The notes beneath the pieces are model-generated. The model worked only from the letters and a program-made list of their open reading frames with translations. It searched no databases and had not been told where the DNA came from. DNA of 64,000 nt from Clytia hemisphaerica (taxonomy: Eukaryota > Cnidaria > Hydrozoa > Leptothecata > Clytiidae): positions 1 through 64,000 of the forward strand of contig CACVBU010000490.1 in the NCBI GenBank assembly GCA_902728285.1, read 5' to 3'. The translations under genes and the position numbers were made by a program. Shown here in pieces: positions 22,721-35,939 of the stretch. How positions within the stretch are numbered: position 1 is the stretch's first letter; every line of letters begins with the position of its first letter.

Positions 22721-25700
22721 ATGGATCAAGTATCGTTTTTCGAATGGCTAGAGCAACCAAGACAAATAGTTTTATTTTCATCGTTTTTTATGATTTTATG
22801 TTTTGCTATAACAAAGATTTCAAAACTGCGAAAACACAGACATCATGATTTCAGAGTTAGAGATCCACGTAAAGGGCACCATTGGGTACATTCAGACTTT
22901 ATTATAAAGCCAACTTTTTGCAACATCTGTGAGACAACAATTGTTCGGGGAGTATTCTGTGACACATGCTGGGTTTGTGTTCATGATGAGTGTGAGGAGG
23001 ATGGAAACAAAAGATTAGCATGTAAAGTTATGAGTTTATCAACAGAAAGAAGGACTATGAAGCATCACTGGGTCAAAGGAAATCTTGCTCTCTGCAGCGC
23101 ATGTGCTGTATGTACCAATCCATGTGGAGTTGAACCAAAACTATGTGATTATCGATGTGTTTGGTGTCAAACCACTGTCCATGAAGGCCAATGTTTTGGA
23201 CAGTTTTTAGATCACTGTACATTTGGTGAAAACAGTAAAATGGTTCTTCCCCCATTTTCTATAACTTTGAAGACAGTTGGGTGGAAAGGTGTGTATACAA
23301 GATTTAAATCATATTGTTTATACAATGTAAAAATCTTTTTGCTGTGTGGAAAGATGTGTAAACTTTTATGAAAATTCTCAAAAATTTGAGATATGAGGGC
23401 ATCTTGGCGATGATGATTTCAAGTGGGTCTGTCAAAATGTCTAATCAGAGTTGCTTTAACTTAAAAATTACAATTTTAAGGTGTATCAATAGTAAAATTA
23501 TTGATAGCTTGATTGATTTTATTGATAACTCTAGAAGCGGCTAGTTCGAAACGCAGGTCACAGGCCACAGGTCGCAGGTCACAGGTCACAGGTCAGTGAT
23601 GACAGGTTGACTCTAATCAATGTCATTGCAGAGGAAAATGTTTGGAAAACACAAAGAATTATCAAAAACATAATTCTCAAGCAATTTCATCCATATAAAA
23701 CCATTTCAAACATCAAAATTTAACCATGTACTTTTATCGATCTTTCGCAGTTTGCGCCGTGTATAACGCAGACCAGAAAATTTAAAACCATATTATACGT
23801 ATGACAGGTATATTACATATTGTAATGTTTGTAATGTTATATGATGGTTACATATAATTAAAACTCATCGTTCTAAAACTACCTTCTCAGAGAACTCACG
23901 AGCTTCTGATTGGTGTAATTTTATATCCAGCCATATTGTTATCATCACATTCGGTATGCTAAATATTTTTGGTGTTTTTCTCTTGTAAGACATGATATTT
24001 TGTGATTATGTCAACATTTTTGTCAAAAATTGTCATTAAGTCATTAAAATAACAATTGGATGATTAATTAGTTTCATCCTTCTAAAACCACTCTCTTAGG
24101 GACCTCACAAGCTTCTGATTGGTGCCGTTTTATATCCATTCACACTATTAACATCACATTCTGTATTATAAATATTTTTCGTGTTTTTGTCTTGTTAGGC
24201 ATCATATTTTATGATTTTGTAATTATTTTTGTAAGTAAGTGTCACTAGGTTGTTATTTTATTCAATTGTCATTTTATAATATCTAAATAACATGTATTAC
24301 TTTTTTGTAATTTAACGCGTTATGAATTGATGTTATGTTATGTATATGTTATGATCTTATTATCTTTTTTCCGGTCTGCACTTTGTTGACCTGTGACCTG
24401 TGACCTGTTGACCTGTGACCTGTGACCTGCGTTTCGAACTAGCCGCTCTAGAAGGGACATCAGTAAAAGTTACAAAGAAAGCAAGCTGTTAAAACAAAGC
24501 ACAAGGGATGCTCGTGGAAGTTAAGAAAAAAGCGAGTTGATAAAACTAAGCATAAGAGACGTTTGTAAAAGTTATGAAGAAAGCGAATTCTGAAAACTTA
24601 AACATAAGAGACGCTTGTGAAAGAAATGTAACGAGTTGACATTTGTTGACCATTCTTGTTATTTTAAAGCTTACAAAGAAAAACAAGTTAAAAACTAAGA
24701 AAGTGAATTAGAAACTCTAGTGAAATTTATGAATAAAACAACAAAGGCTTAGAGAAAATGTTAAAAACGGATGCTACGGTTGTGCCTAAGAGACAGGGGT
24801 ATTCTGTTTCTCAAAAAGTCTGCTATATGTATCATGCAACCGTCATACTCTGTCTTTAGACATTTTGTTTGTAAAAATTTGGACACTTAAAAACACTACA
24901 ATGACTTTTAAGTTGTATCAATAATGTTTTATTGCTTATTTTCTATTGCTTATTTTTCATTGTTATCAATAACTTTCTATCGCTAAATAGCACTGCAATG
25001 ACTTCTTTAACAAAAAAGCTCTTATCGCTATTTCTATCGCTAATTTGGCATTGCTAAATTCTTATCGATAAAAGTCTATCATTAAGCCTATGTGATGTAT
25101 CGATAGGTGTATCGATAGAATCGTTAATTTAACCATATCGATAAAGTGTTGAAAACGAAAGTAATCCTTTTTCTATGGAATGTCACAATTTTTCTTTTCT
25201 TGAAAACTAATAAATAATTACTTCAAACTTGATTACTGCACCTCAAAAAACCATAACATTAGACATAAACTCAAGCTGAAAAACATCAGCAAAGGTGCAA
25301 CAATAATCCTTATTCAGCTGATGGTAAATTGTTTTCCTGGGAATAGAATCGCACGACAAAATGACGTCATATTTCAAATCAAATAAAATTGATCTTAATC
25401 CTTGATTTATAGCAACAAAATACTTGGTTTTACTACAGTAATATAATGTTTTTGCTGGTTCTTGTGAATTTAGAAACACCTTTAAAAGTTAAAAAGAAAG
25501 CAAGTTGATAAATGTGAACTTAAAAAACACTCTTCAAAGTTAGGAAGAAAGCAAGTTAGTAAAAGTAAATCTAGAAACACTCTTGTTTGAAAGTAACAGA
25601 GAAAGCAAGTACTTAGAAACACTCTTCAAAGTTACGGATAAAGCAAGCCAAAACATTGAAAGTTATGGAGAAAGCAAGTTGATAAAAAGAGTGAACCTAG

Positions 25701-28700
25701 AAACACTCTTGAAAGTTACGAAGAAGGCAAATCAATAAAACAGAAAGTTATAAAGAAAGCGAGTTGATAAATGTGAATCTAGAAAAACTCTAGTTTGAAA
25801 GTAACAGAGAAAGCAAGTTGACAAAAGTCAACTTAGAAACAGTCTTGAAAGTAACGAATAATGCAAGCCAATAAATTGAAAGTTATGGAGAAATCAAGTC
25901 GATAAAAAGAGTGAACCTAGAAACACTCTTGAAAGTTATGAAGATGGTGAATCAATAAAATTGATCATACACTCTTGAAAGTTATAAAGAAAGCAAGTTT
26001 ATAAATTAAAAGTGATCTTGGAAACACTTGGTAAAGTTGTGATAAAAGCAAGTGGATAAAAAAGTGAACTTAGAAACACCTGTGGATAAAATTACGAGGA
26101 ATTTGGAGATAAGAACATTGTAAGAATAAGATCAGCCAAATTTGCTCAAAATTATCTGAATTCAAAAGAAATTTCATAATGGCGGTAATTCTTTTAGTTC
26201 CCAATTTAAAATGAAACAAATTTGTTTGTCCTTTCAATCCATGGTAATTTTTTAAATTTTAAGCAAATTGATTTCAAGAACACCAATAAGAACATTATGG
26301 GCTAAATATTGTTAAAAAATATACGATTGCATTCAAAAATAGAACCCCAAAAAGTGAGGTTTTCAATCACAGCCACTTTTTAGCCCACAGCGTTGATATT
26401 CTTGTGGCTGCTGTGTAGTACAAAATTCTATAAAATAAGGAAATTGATGAGCTTTCCAAAAATGTGGCTCCCTTTGAAGTTGAGTGATTCAGTCTTGAAA
26501 TATAAGATGGCAAATTTAGGGCAGGTTTTGTGGCTGTATGTCATGTGGCTCACTCAACAGGTTGGTTGGCTTATATGTGCTGTCCTGCTTTAAGACTTCA
26601 ATATTTTTTAACCGTTTTTCTTGGAATTTGTAGTTTGAGGTCTGATAAAGATACTTATGGGTTTAATTTGTGGCTGCAGGGTTTTTAATGGGCTTAAAAC
26701 AGCTTAAAATGTGGCTTCAATCACTAATTTATAAATTTATAAATTCCAGGTTGGGTTTTGTTTTCGAAATATGAATATTTGCAAAACCTGATGCAAAGCA
26801 AACACAATCTGATACAATACAGTGTTATTTTAAGAAAAAGTGTACATTTTGTTGCTGCAAATACCATTTTTTGTACATAAAACCTTCTGAGCTGTTACAT
26901 ATAAGTATTAGTTGGCATTTTTAGGGTTGGCTCATGTGCTGTCCTGCTTTAAGACTTCAATATTTTTTAACCATTTTTCTTGAATTTGGTAGTTTAATGT
27001 CTTATAAAGATACTAATAGGTTTAATTTGTGGCTGTAGGGTTTTCAATGGGCTTAAAATGTGGCTTCAATCAAAGCATATTAAAAAATCGTCAACTTTGA
27101 GCCGCAATTCTAGCCCAGTGACCCAATGATTTTGGTTCCATTTTTGATATTTTGTGGATAAACCCTTTTGCTACGAGTTTCATCTGAAAAAAATGATTTT
27201 TACTCAATGAACAAATTTGTGGCTGCTGTTTTATCAACATAGTGTTTTTCTTGATTTGTGCCGCAGTTTTGGCCCATTTTACAAAAAAAAATTTTTCAAC
27301 CTACTTATATCACCTTTAGAACCAATATTGTGAAGTTTCGTTTGAAAAGAGTTATTTTTAAAAAGGATATTCAAATTTCTTTTTTTTTGCTGTTTTTGAA
27401 AACCTCACTCAATTTTTGAATGCCATCATACACAACTGTAATCAAGAAGTTCTAATAAAAAATGTGTATTCCAATCTTTCACTCTTTGCCTCCAAAACTA
27501 AAAGCCTTCTGCACTGCATGGAAAGCTTTATCAACCAAGAGGAATGCATTGGAAATGCTAAACTGTTGTGGTGATTTCATGTTGCAAGATTATCAGACAT
27601 TCTACTCAAATTAAACAAAGTCACAGGAAAAAAAGTATCAAAAGTTGGAGTAATTTCTTTAAAACACCTCACAATTTTAATAAAAATTAGAAAATGATAA
27701 TTACTTACCTAACAAACTTACTTCAACCAAACCAGACTTTTTATTTTTATTATTAATAAATCGCTTGCAGGGACACATATGGCTTATTACAAATGTCTAC
27801 TAAAGAATTAACTTTTATCCTTCATCCACCTCAACAAAATCAGTCATGAAAAGTTTTATTTTGTAGCTTCAGTATTGACAATTATAGTGGATCTTATACA
27901 TGCTTGAAAAATGCTAAAGTCATCATTAAAAAGCCAATGTTTTTATTATCATTGCAAAGGTACATAGTAGGGGAATAACTCAGGGTATTTCCAAGTTTTT
28001 TGTGGTTTTTCCCAATTAACATTTTTAATCCAAAACTGCTGACATAATTGACAAAGGATCCATTCAAAGAATCATCAGAATTTCCCTTGGAACATTTAGT
28101 TGCTGTTTAGTAATGTACACTATGGCTTTTTTACAGAGTAACAAAAAGGAGAAAAATAACATTCAAAATATCAAAATTATTACTAGCTACCAATTTTATA
28201 ATAAGCAACTAATTAAAAAGCATCTTTGTCACTAAATGTATGAAAAAAAGTTAATACTTAAAATTACGAGTTTATGGTCCCGTTACGCTGAGCAATAATG
28301 AGCTACAATTTAAGATATCTTAGAAATAGAAATAAAGGGCCTGTAGTTTTAAAAACGATCTGCTCAATATCTAGTGAAGATTTGTTGAAATAAGCAATTG
28401 TTTTTTTCCTCAGGACGAAGAAGACATGTCATAAAGGAAGTAAAAGCACCTCCATTTAAAGATTGGGAACCGACGCTAGTTATTGCCAACCCAAAGAGCG
28501 GCAGTAACCAAGGGGTCAAATTATTGAGAGCCTTCCGACTTTTGCTGAATCCAGCTCAGGTATGAAGGATAATCACTGTTGGAACCTTTTCATCTGTAGA
28601 CAAATCTGCCCGATGAGATTCTTCCTTGGATTGTTGTTCTCGTTTGTGACCCTTAGAAGAACAAAATTTTGCCAAATCTATATTTTGACTTTCTGGCATT

Positions 28701-31700
28701 ACATCCAGATTCACCAAAATTGGTTGCAACACAGGATAATTTTTAATAATTTAAGTCAATAAACTGACTCTCACTTTGATGTTTATTTTAACTCAATAAA
28801 AATGAAACCCATTAATTGAAAAAGTATTGTTTTAAACACCCAACCATGAAATATCCTAGTCTATTTTAATTATTAATAAAGGTTAGACTTTTGTTCATGT
28901 TATTGCTATTGGAAAGGAATCAGGAAAATTCAATGAACAAAAAGTGACTCATGTTATGAGCAAAAGAAATTTTAACCAATAATCAAAGCACTCTATTTTA
29001 CGTTATCTATTATTCAAATTAAATTTTAAGGTTATTGATTTATCTGAAATACCACCAGAAACTGCATTGGAATTTTGCAGGCTTCTACCAACAACACAAT
29101 GCAGAGTTTTAGTTTGTGGTGGCGATGGAACAGTAGGATGGGTTCTTGATGCACTTGATAAAGTTGAGCTACCTGTAAGTTAAGCTATCTGAGTGAATAA
29201 TTTTCTCATGTGATTCTTGGAGTTTCTATAGTTCAGGGTGTCAAATTTCCTTAAGGGTGAAATAAGTTGGTCATCCAACATCCAATGGTCCTGTCATTTT
29301 CTAGAACATTGAAGTAGCCAGCCATTTGAAACTTCTGTTACACTGAAAAGCTCAGTTTTGTTTCATGAAATGTTTCAACATAAGCTTTAGAGCAAAAAAT
29401 AATTACCAGTTTTGTTTGATTTTCTAGAAAAGACCATTAATTGGTATACACCCAATGGGTACTGGCAATGATCTTGCACGTGTTCTTGGATGGGGCGTCA
29501 AATATGTCGGGGATGAGCATGAGATTGACGAACTCTTACAAGATTTTGAGAATGCTACCAGAACACCCTTTGATAGGTATATTGTTAGAAACAATCTAAC
29601 ATCTTTTATAATAAGCAACAAAGTCCAAATATAAGCATTATATTTTTTCTAATTGTCTGGTTTTGCTGGTTTCTAATTTTTTTATTGTGGATTTTTCTGA
29701 CCAAAAATTGTTCAAATTGTCCTAAATGAATGTCTCATAATTTTTGCAAATATATACTTTGAGATAATGCTTAAGGAGTTGTAGCTTTGTCCTTTTCAGC
29801 TTTTCTGATGAGAATCTCTAAAACTCGATAATTGCCATAATTCAAATGATTTTTAAAAGGCCTGTTCCCTGTCAAAAATATGTTCTTTTGGTTTTATAGA
29901 TGGACTGTCAATATTAAGAATACTGGTTTGTTTGGAAAAAATCTTCCTGCAAAGGTAATACTAGTTTTTCCAATTTCTAACCTTAAACTTATTGTGCTTC
30001 TTGCAAAACTTGAATCCATGAAAATGGAACCATTTTATGTAAAGTAGGCCTAATTTGATTTTGATTTTTTATTATTTGATTTTATTATTATTTTATAGTG
30101 CCAAATTAATCACTTTTAAAAAGATTTATTGATAAAATTGAACTCAAATCAAAGTGCACATTGTTTTATTACTATTTTTATTCCTATTGAAAAAAAAAAC
30201 TTCATATTACTTGAGAAATAAATCACTACAATTTTTTACATCATTTTCCTCTGAAAATACACCAAAACATCACTTTCCTTAAAAAAAGTAAATCGTTTTC
30301 TTCTAAAAATACGAAACATAATTTTCCTTGAAAATGCACTGTATCATTCTGCTTGGAAGGTACAAAAAAACAATTCCCTTTGAAAACACAAAACATTAAC
30401 CTCCTTGATATATAAGAAAAACCATGTACCTTGGAAATATGCTGTGCCTTTTACACTGAATTACAAAGAATCCAGGAATCCAGGAAAATGAGAATAGGAA
30501 ACAGCATTCTCCTTGGAAAGTAAGGAACATCATTCCCTTGGAAGATACAGCCACATAATTTTCCTTGGAAAAAAAGAAATATCATTTTCCTTGGAAGATA
30601 AAAAGAATCAATTTCCTTTGAAAATAAAAATTGTTTTTCCTTGGAAAATACGGAACGTTATTTTCCTTGAAAAATATGGAACATCATTTTCCTTGGAAAA
30701 TACGGAACATAATTCTCCTTTGAAAATATGTAAAGTCATTCCCTTTGAAAATGAGAAATATCATTTTCTTTGGAAGATAAAAAGAATCAATTTCCTTTGA
30801 AATTGAAAATAAGAAATATCATTTTCTTTGGAAGATAAAAAGAATCAATTTCCTTTGAAAATAAGAAACATTATTTCCTTGAAAGATAAAAAGATTCAAT
30901 TTCCTATGAAATTTAGAAACATTATTTCCTTGGAAAATACAGAACATTGTTTTTCCTTGGAAAATACGGAACGTTATTTTCCTTGAAAAATATGGAACAT
31001 AATTTTCCTTGAAAATTTTCCTTGGAAAATACGGAACATAATTCTCCTTTGAAACTATGTAAAATCATTCCCTTTGAAAATAAGAAATATCATTTTCCTT
31101 GGAGAATACGGAACATCCAATAACATTGCTTTCCTTGCAAGATCATTTTCCTTGGAGAATACAGAACATTATTATCCTTGGAAGAAAAAAAGATTCAGTT
31201 TCCTATGAAATTTAGAAACATTATTACCTTGGAAAATACAGAACATTGTTTTTCCTTGGAAAATACGGACCTTTATTTTCCTTGAAAAATATGGAACATC
31301 ATTTTCCTTGGAAAATACGGAACATAATTCTCCTTTGAAAATATGTAAAGTCATTCCCTTTGAAAACAAGAAATATCATTTTCCTTGGAAGATATAAAGA
31401 TTTAATTTCCTATGAAAATTAGAAACATTTCCTTGAAAAATATGGAACATAATTTTCCTTGGAAACACCATTTACATTGGAGAATACAGAACATTGTTTT
31501 CCTAGGAAAATACAGAATAGAGAACATCATCTTCCTTGGAAAATACAGAACATAATTCTCCTTTGAAAATAAGACACATCATTTTCCTTGGAAGATTAAA
31601 AGAATCGATTTCCTATGACAATTAGAAACATAATTTCCTTGAAAAATATGGAACATAATTTTCATTGGAAAATACAGAAAGGTGAATTGTAGAAAAATAG

Positions 31701-34700
31701 TACAATGTCCCGTCCGCATGAGGCACTTTTTGATGAACTCTACTAAATAGCCTTCCTTAGATTGTCATATAATTTTTTTGTTACAGCCCCAATCTTGAGA
31801 AAAATGTTGCGGACGGGACACTTCGTTGTGGACAGGACAAAAAGTTTTTCACTCATAGCTAGTACATGTAAAGTCAAGAAAAATGATACTGCTGCAAAAA
31901 GCATGTGGTTCCCTAAAGTTCATTGGCTTGATACAGTTAGAACATTAAAGTTGTCTAGAAAAAAAGAGAAATCAAGACTTTTGTGCCGTTGCAGACAGGA
32001 CAAATTTTTGCACCGTACTAGTTTTTACCAGTTAAAAAATTCTAAATAGATTATTTAAAGGCAATAAATGTCTTTAACACAAGAAACCATTTAATATGTC
32101 ACAACAAAACAAAAATGGGGGTCCTCTAGTTCCCAGATCTTGTCTTGTAAGCATAAATAGAGCCTTTGTTGCGGATTGAACATTGTACTATTTTTCTGCA
32201 ATTCACCCAGAACATTGTTTTCCTTAGAAAAAACAGAATGTCATTTTCCTTGGAAAATACGAAACATAATTGTCCTTGGAAAGTACGGAACATAATTCTC
32301 CTTTGAAAATAAGAAACGTCATTTTCCTTGTAAGATAAAAAGAATCAATTTCCTTTGAAACTAGAAATATTATTTCCTTGAAAAATATTGAACATTATTT
32401 TTCCTTGGAAGATACGAAACATTGTTTTCCTTGGAAAATACAGAACGTCATTTTCCTTGGAAAAGACGGAATGTCATTTTCCTTGGAAAATACGGAACCT
32501 CATTTTCCTTGGAAAAGAAGGATTAGAACAAATTATTAACCTTGATAAAAGCATTGAATAATTAATACTTTGATGTAATTAGCTTTAACTGGGATTAAAT
32601 TTCATGTGGATCAACTCTATGATTTTGGCCAATTTTCACAATTCAAATTGTTGTCGAAACCCTAAGAAAATGAGAGCAATTAGGTCAAAAAGAGACTGGT
32701 AACCAAATTTTGTCCATGCAAAAATTTCAAATTTCAAATTTCCTTGAAAAACTTAAATAATTTTCCTCTAACAATAGGAGACAATGTATTTCTTAGGGAA
32801 TACCAAAACCTCATTTTCCTCGCGGGAAATACACTGAATAATTTCCCTTGGAAAATACCAAATATCGATTTACTTTAGGGAAGATACTGTATCATCTTCA
32901 TTGAAAAACACAACGCTTTTACCATAGGAAATACATAAATACCGGGTGATTCACACAAAATTTTATACATTTCTTTTGAGTTTATGCAGTTAATTAGAAA
33001 ATGACTTATAAATTGACTTAATTAATAAGTTTTATGACATTAAAAATTATTAAAAATGCCTTTGAAAATCACTTTCAAGACGCAGGCAATCGCGCTCGTG
33101 CTAAAAGCGTTTGTGCTTTATTTTGTGGATTTTTTTATAGATTTGAAAGAAAACAGAATTCTGTACAACTTTTTATCAGAGTGGATGAAATCATACCAAA
33201 ATTAAGTAAATAAAAATTAGCCAAAAAAAAAAAAAAATTGTATGCACATGACCAACCATAATCACGATGTGAGCCTCAGCCCGAATTTCGCGTATGTTTT
33301 CCTTTGCAAATACAAAACATCTTCTTTTTTTTCAAGGAATTTTCCTTAAGGTTAACACAATGATAAACTTCTTACTTCAAACTTATATTTGATCAAAATA
33401 TTTATTTTTGTTTTCAGAATCTATCCATGAACAGCTATGTTTCATTGGGGTGTGATGCTCAAGTTGTTTTGAATTTCCATAAGCACAGAGAGCATCAGCC
33501 ATCACTATTTACAAGCAGAATAATTAATAAGGTGGGTGTTAAACCTTTATGTTTACTGTGTTTTATTTGTTGTTTTGTCTTTCTGTTTTTGTTTTTATAA
33601 TCATTTTTTACCTTTTTTTGATTAAAGGGATTAAGGTTTTCTTGTTTACTGCTATGATGATTGATGGTAAGTTAGAAAAAAAACAGAAACCTCAATCAAA
33701 TGGATTTCAACTTAAAGAGATGAGATAGCCAAAGTTGAAATGAATATCTCGATCAATACAATTACTGCAACCAACCTCAAGTTTCAACATTTCGCTTTTC
33801 AGCTGATGTACTTCATCTACGGGTCAAAAGATGTCTTGGAAGCGCAGTGCAAGAACTTACACGAACGCGTAGAGTTGGAGCTGGATGGAAAGAAAATTAA
33901 ATTACCTCATTTAGAAGGAATTGTTATATTAAATATAAATAGTTGGTGTGGTGGATGTCAGATATGGAACAACAACCAGTTTGAGGTCGATAAAGAATCA
34001 AGGTACGTGGATTAATTGTTGTTAATTTCTGTTACATCTTCATCGTGGGGAAATAATTGGGTTGAGGCTTTATTTTTACTTGAAGAAAACTATCGCTGTG
34101 ACCTCAAAAAATTTTCTTTCTACAATAGCATAAGATATTTCATGAAGTCATCTCACTATTTCAACAGCCATGACTTAAATACTGGAAACAAGGAAATTTT
34201 GTATAGCTACTGTTTACATTTTTTATAGTCAATCCATATCCATTTGGGTAATCATTAGCGAGCATTCAAAATTAAAAAACCTTTCTTCCAATTAACAAAA
34301 TGAATTTCAAAACTTCTGTGTAAAAAACAATCAGCCATTAGTGAAACTATATTATACCTTTGCCTCATCTAGTTTTAACGATGGATATTTGGAGATTGCT
34401 GGTTTGTACTCTGCCCTTCATATTGCAAAACTACAAGTCAAATTGGCTGAACCAATCAAACTAGGACGAGCCAAAGTTGTCAAGGTTGGTTGGTTTACTT
34501 TTGATACGTTTTGCCTACGAGTACAACTTATTAGAATATCTGATTGATTATATGATTATGTCTTACTGCCAGTGTCAAAATTTTCCTTTGAAAATACAGG
34601 GAAATAGTACATCGACATGTCTGCAACAGAAAGCTGTCGAGTTTGGTTGGCTTTTCATACTTTTCTCTTAAAGTAGAAAATAGCCTAATTGATAATTTTG

Positions 34701-35388
34701 CGTAACTGCCGTTGTTAGAATTTTCCTTTAAAAATACAGGGAATTAGTACCTAGTCTGCAGCAGAAAATTGTAACGTTTAGATTGCATTTTCATACTTTT
34801 TCTTTAAAAGTAAAAATAATCGGATTGATAATTTATGCGTAACTGTTGGTATAAAAATTTTCCTTTAAAAATACAAGCTAATAGTATCTTTATATAATCT
34901 GCAGTTGAAAATTGTTAAGTTTCGTTGGCTTTCCATGCTTTCTTTCTACGCGTGCGGTCAAATGTATCCTCAACTGTTGGTGTCAAAATTTTCCTTCAAA
35001 AATACACGGAAATAGTACCTCAATATAGTCTGCAATAAAATACGTTTCATTGACTTTTGATTCTTCTCTCTCTCCGGTATAGATAATCTGTTTTGTATTT
35101 TGTTTTTAACTGCTGGTGTCAATATACACTAACCACTCACATACCCCGGGACACTCGATCCCAACAATGGTTATAAAACATCTCCTGGAAAACTTAATTT
35201 CTGAATTTTATTTTGGATGTTTACAATGTTTATCTTACTTTTCATCACAGATCACAGTTCATAAGACGAAAGAGGCGAAGAAAGTTCCCATGCAGTTGGA
35301 CGGTGAACCCTGGGAACAAGGTTCATGTGTGATCACTGTCACACATAAAGGACAAGTCCTCATGTTAAAGAAAAAGGATGATAGTTGA
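22721..35388 (+). CDS. DGKE: Diacylglycerol kinase epsilon
   Basis: It phosphorylates diacylglycerol to phosphatidic acid, feeding the phosphatidylinositol cycle at membranes. Nine exons join in phase: 22721-23288, 28414-28559, 29031-29174, 29428-29576, 29900-29954, 33418-33531, 33803-34002, 34373-34484, 35251-35388, giving 541 codons (human about 567). An N-terminal hydrophobic helix (residues about 16-30, [15 protein letters not shown]) is the epsilon hallmark. Two Cys/His-rich C1 domains follow (about 54-101 and 114-157). The catalytic domain shows [11 protein letters not shown] (213-223), the nucleotide-binding [11 protein letters not shown] (GGDGT at 268-272) and [11 protein letters not shown], then the accessory domain with [17 protein letters not shown]. 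No EF-hands, PH or ankyrin repeats, as expected for the simplest class. Introns 1, 5 and 8 are filled with tandem repeats and mobile elements. The start is the first ATG of a long first exon. Confidence 0.95.
23537..24446. mobile_element. Inverted-repeat element with AGGTCA arrays at both ends
   Basis: The ends are GCGGCTAGTTCGAAACGCAG and its exact mirror. Both are flanked by TCTAGAA (23530-23536 and 24447-24453), a clear 7-bp target duplication. Just inside each end lie AGGTCAC repeats facing inward: left up to AGGTCACAGGTCACAGGTCA, right a run of TGACCTG units. The interior holds a diverged direct duplication (about 23885-24060 and 24085-24245, sharing AGCTTCTGATTGGTG). No coding capacity. 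It sits in DGKE intron 1. Confidence 0.9.
24455..26110. repeat. Degenerate minisatellite in DGKE intron 1, about 50-60-bp unit
   Basis: Units read approximately GAAAGTTATGGAGAAAGCAA, GTTGATAAAA, GTGAACCTAGAAACACTCTT. They are dense at 24460-24620 and 25470-26090, with an unrelated AT-rich block (about 24750-25480, rich in TATCGATA-like words) between. Confidence 0.75.
26570..27085. repeat. Direct duplication in DGKE intron 1
   Basis: Copies at about 26570-26730 and 26935-27085 share TGTGCTGTCCTGCTTTAAGA, CTTCAATATTTTTTAACC, TTTAATTTGTGGCTG and AATGGGCTTAAAA.... The block is part of a wider region rich in GTGGCT words (26370-27250) that may be one mobile element ending near 27470 (AATAAAAAATGTGTATT). 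Confidence 0.65.
30190..32525. repeat. Large minisatellite in DGKE intron 5, about 28-30-bp unit
   Basis: Roughly 60 or more units of the form ATTTTCCTTGGAAAATACGG plus AACATC. The core TTTTCCTTGGAAAA is close to palindromic and is the most conserved part, while the linker varies (GAAAAGAATCA, TATGTAAAGTC). Higher-order repeats of several units are visible (e.g. 30660-30760 resembles 31280-31380). An inverted-repeat element (31681-32207) interrupts it. Weak units persist to about 33340. Confidence 0.95.
31681..32207. mobile_element. Inverted-repeat element inserted in the minisatellite
   Basis: The left GGTGAATTGTAGAAAAATAG is mirrored by the right CTATTTTTCTGCAATTCACC; arms of about 28 bp (through TACAATGT) differ at one base. 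Inside, GTCCCGTCC and GGACGGGAC form a second inverted pair. A 95-codon plus-strand frame (31762-32049) is rich in Lys/Ser and has no transposase motif. A clear target duplication is not visible in the repetitive flanks. Confidence 0.85.
34540..35110. repeat. Tandem repeat in DGKE intron 8, about 125-bp unit
   Basis: Four to five diverged units contain GCCAGTGTCAAAATTTTCCT, TTGAAAATACAGGGAAATAG, TCTGCA(A/G)CAGAAA and GGCTTTTCATACTTT. No coding potential. Confidence 0.75.
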
Positions 35389-35792
35389 CAACGCTTTTGC
35401 AAAAAAGTGATTAGGTAGTACAATATTGAGGGCTTTTTGAATGACTTCCGGGGTATTAGGTTTGCGAATAGATGGGTATGTTAGAAGCACAGTTCAAAAT
35501 TCAACCCTGTGAGAGACTGAATTTCGAAAATTTTACGACCTTGTGAGAGATTTTTGTCCAAATTTTCAGCCAAAATTTTCAATTTGGTCCAAATTATGAG
35601 AATTTATGACACTGTGAGGGGGTCAATTTTTGATATTTCGTGATTGCTCATTTTTTGTACCCCTGTAAGAGACTAGGATGTAAAATAATGATCCTTGTGG
35701 CACGCACATACCCCACACCCATTTTGCCGCTTTTTCACTTTTAAAACTCTCAGAGGAGTGAGGGAAAAGCTTTGATTTTAAACAAGTCGAGT
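35389..35792. other. DGKE 3' flank
   Basis: Probable 3' UTR and spacer. The word CCCTGTGAGAGACT (and GTGAGAGA / CTGTGAGGGGG variants) recurs four times at about 35500-35660, suggesting an old short tandem element. No exon seen. Confidence 0.4.
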
Positions 35793-35939
35793 AAGGGACC
35801 ACTCACATATCGATTTTCCCACGAATAACGTCAAAATGACGCTAAGTCCAAGACTATAGCGTCACTGCCTTTGACTCACCCTGCACTTCGCGTCAATTTG
35901 ACGTAAGTCGTGGCAAACAATGATATGTGAGTGGCCCCT
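35793..35939. mobile_element. Short inverted-repeat element (MITE), CCACTCACATATC ends
   Basis: AAGGGACCACTCACATATCG at the left is mirrored by GATATGTGAGTGGCCCCT at the right. It is 147 bp, flanked by TA. The inner part has CGTCAAAATGACGC and GCGTCAATTTGACG as a second mirrored pair. Confidence 0.8.

Noticed and set aside
24455-26110. Possible CRISPR-like array
   Set aside because: Units are degenerate, have no constant spacers, and the host is eukaryotic; it is an ordinary minisatellite.
30513-30800. 95-codon frame of repeated SLENTEH-like units
   Set aside because: It is the minisatellite translated; unit lengths vary and the frame breaks repeatedly.
31762-32049. 95-codon frame inside the inverted-repeat element
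   Set aside because: No transposase motif and too short for an autonomous element.
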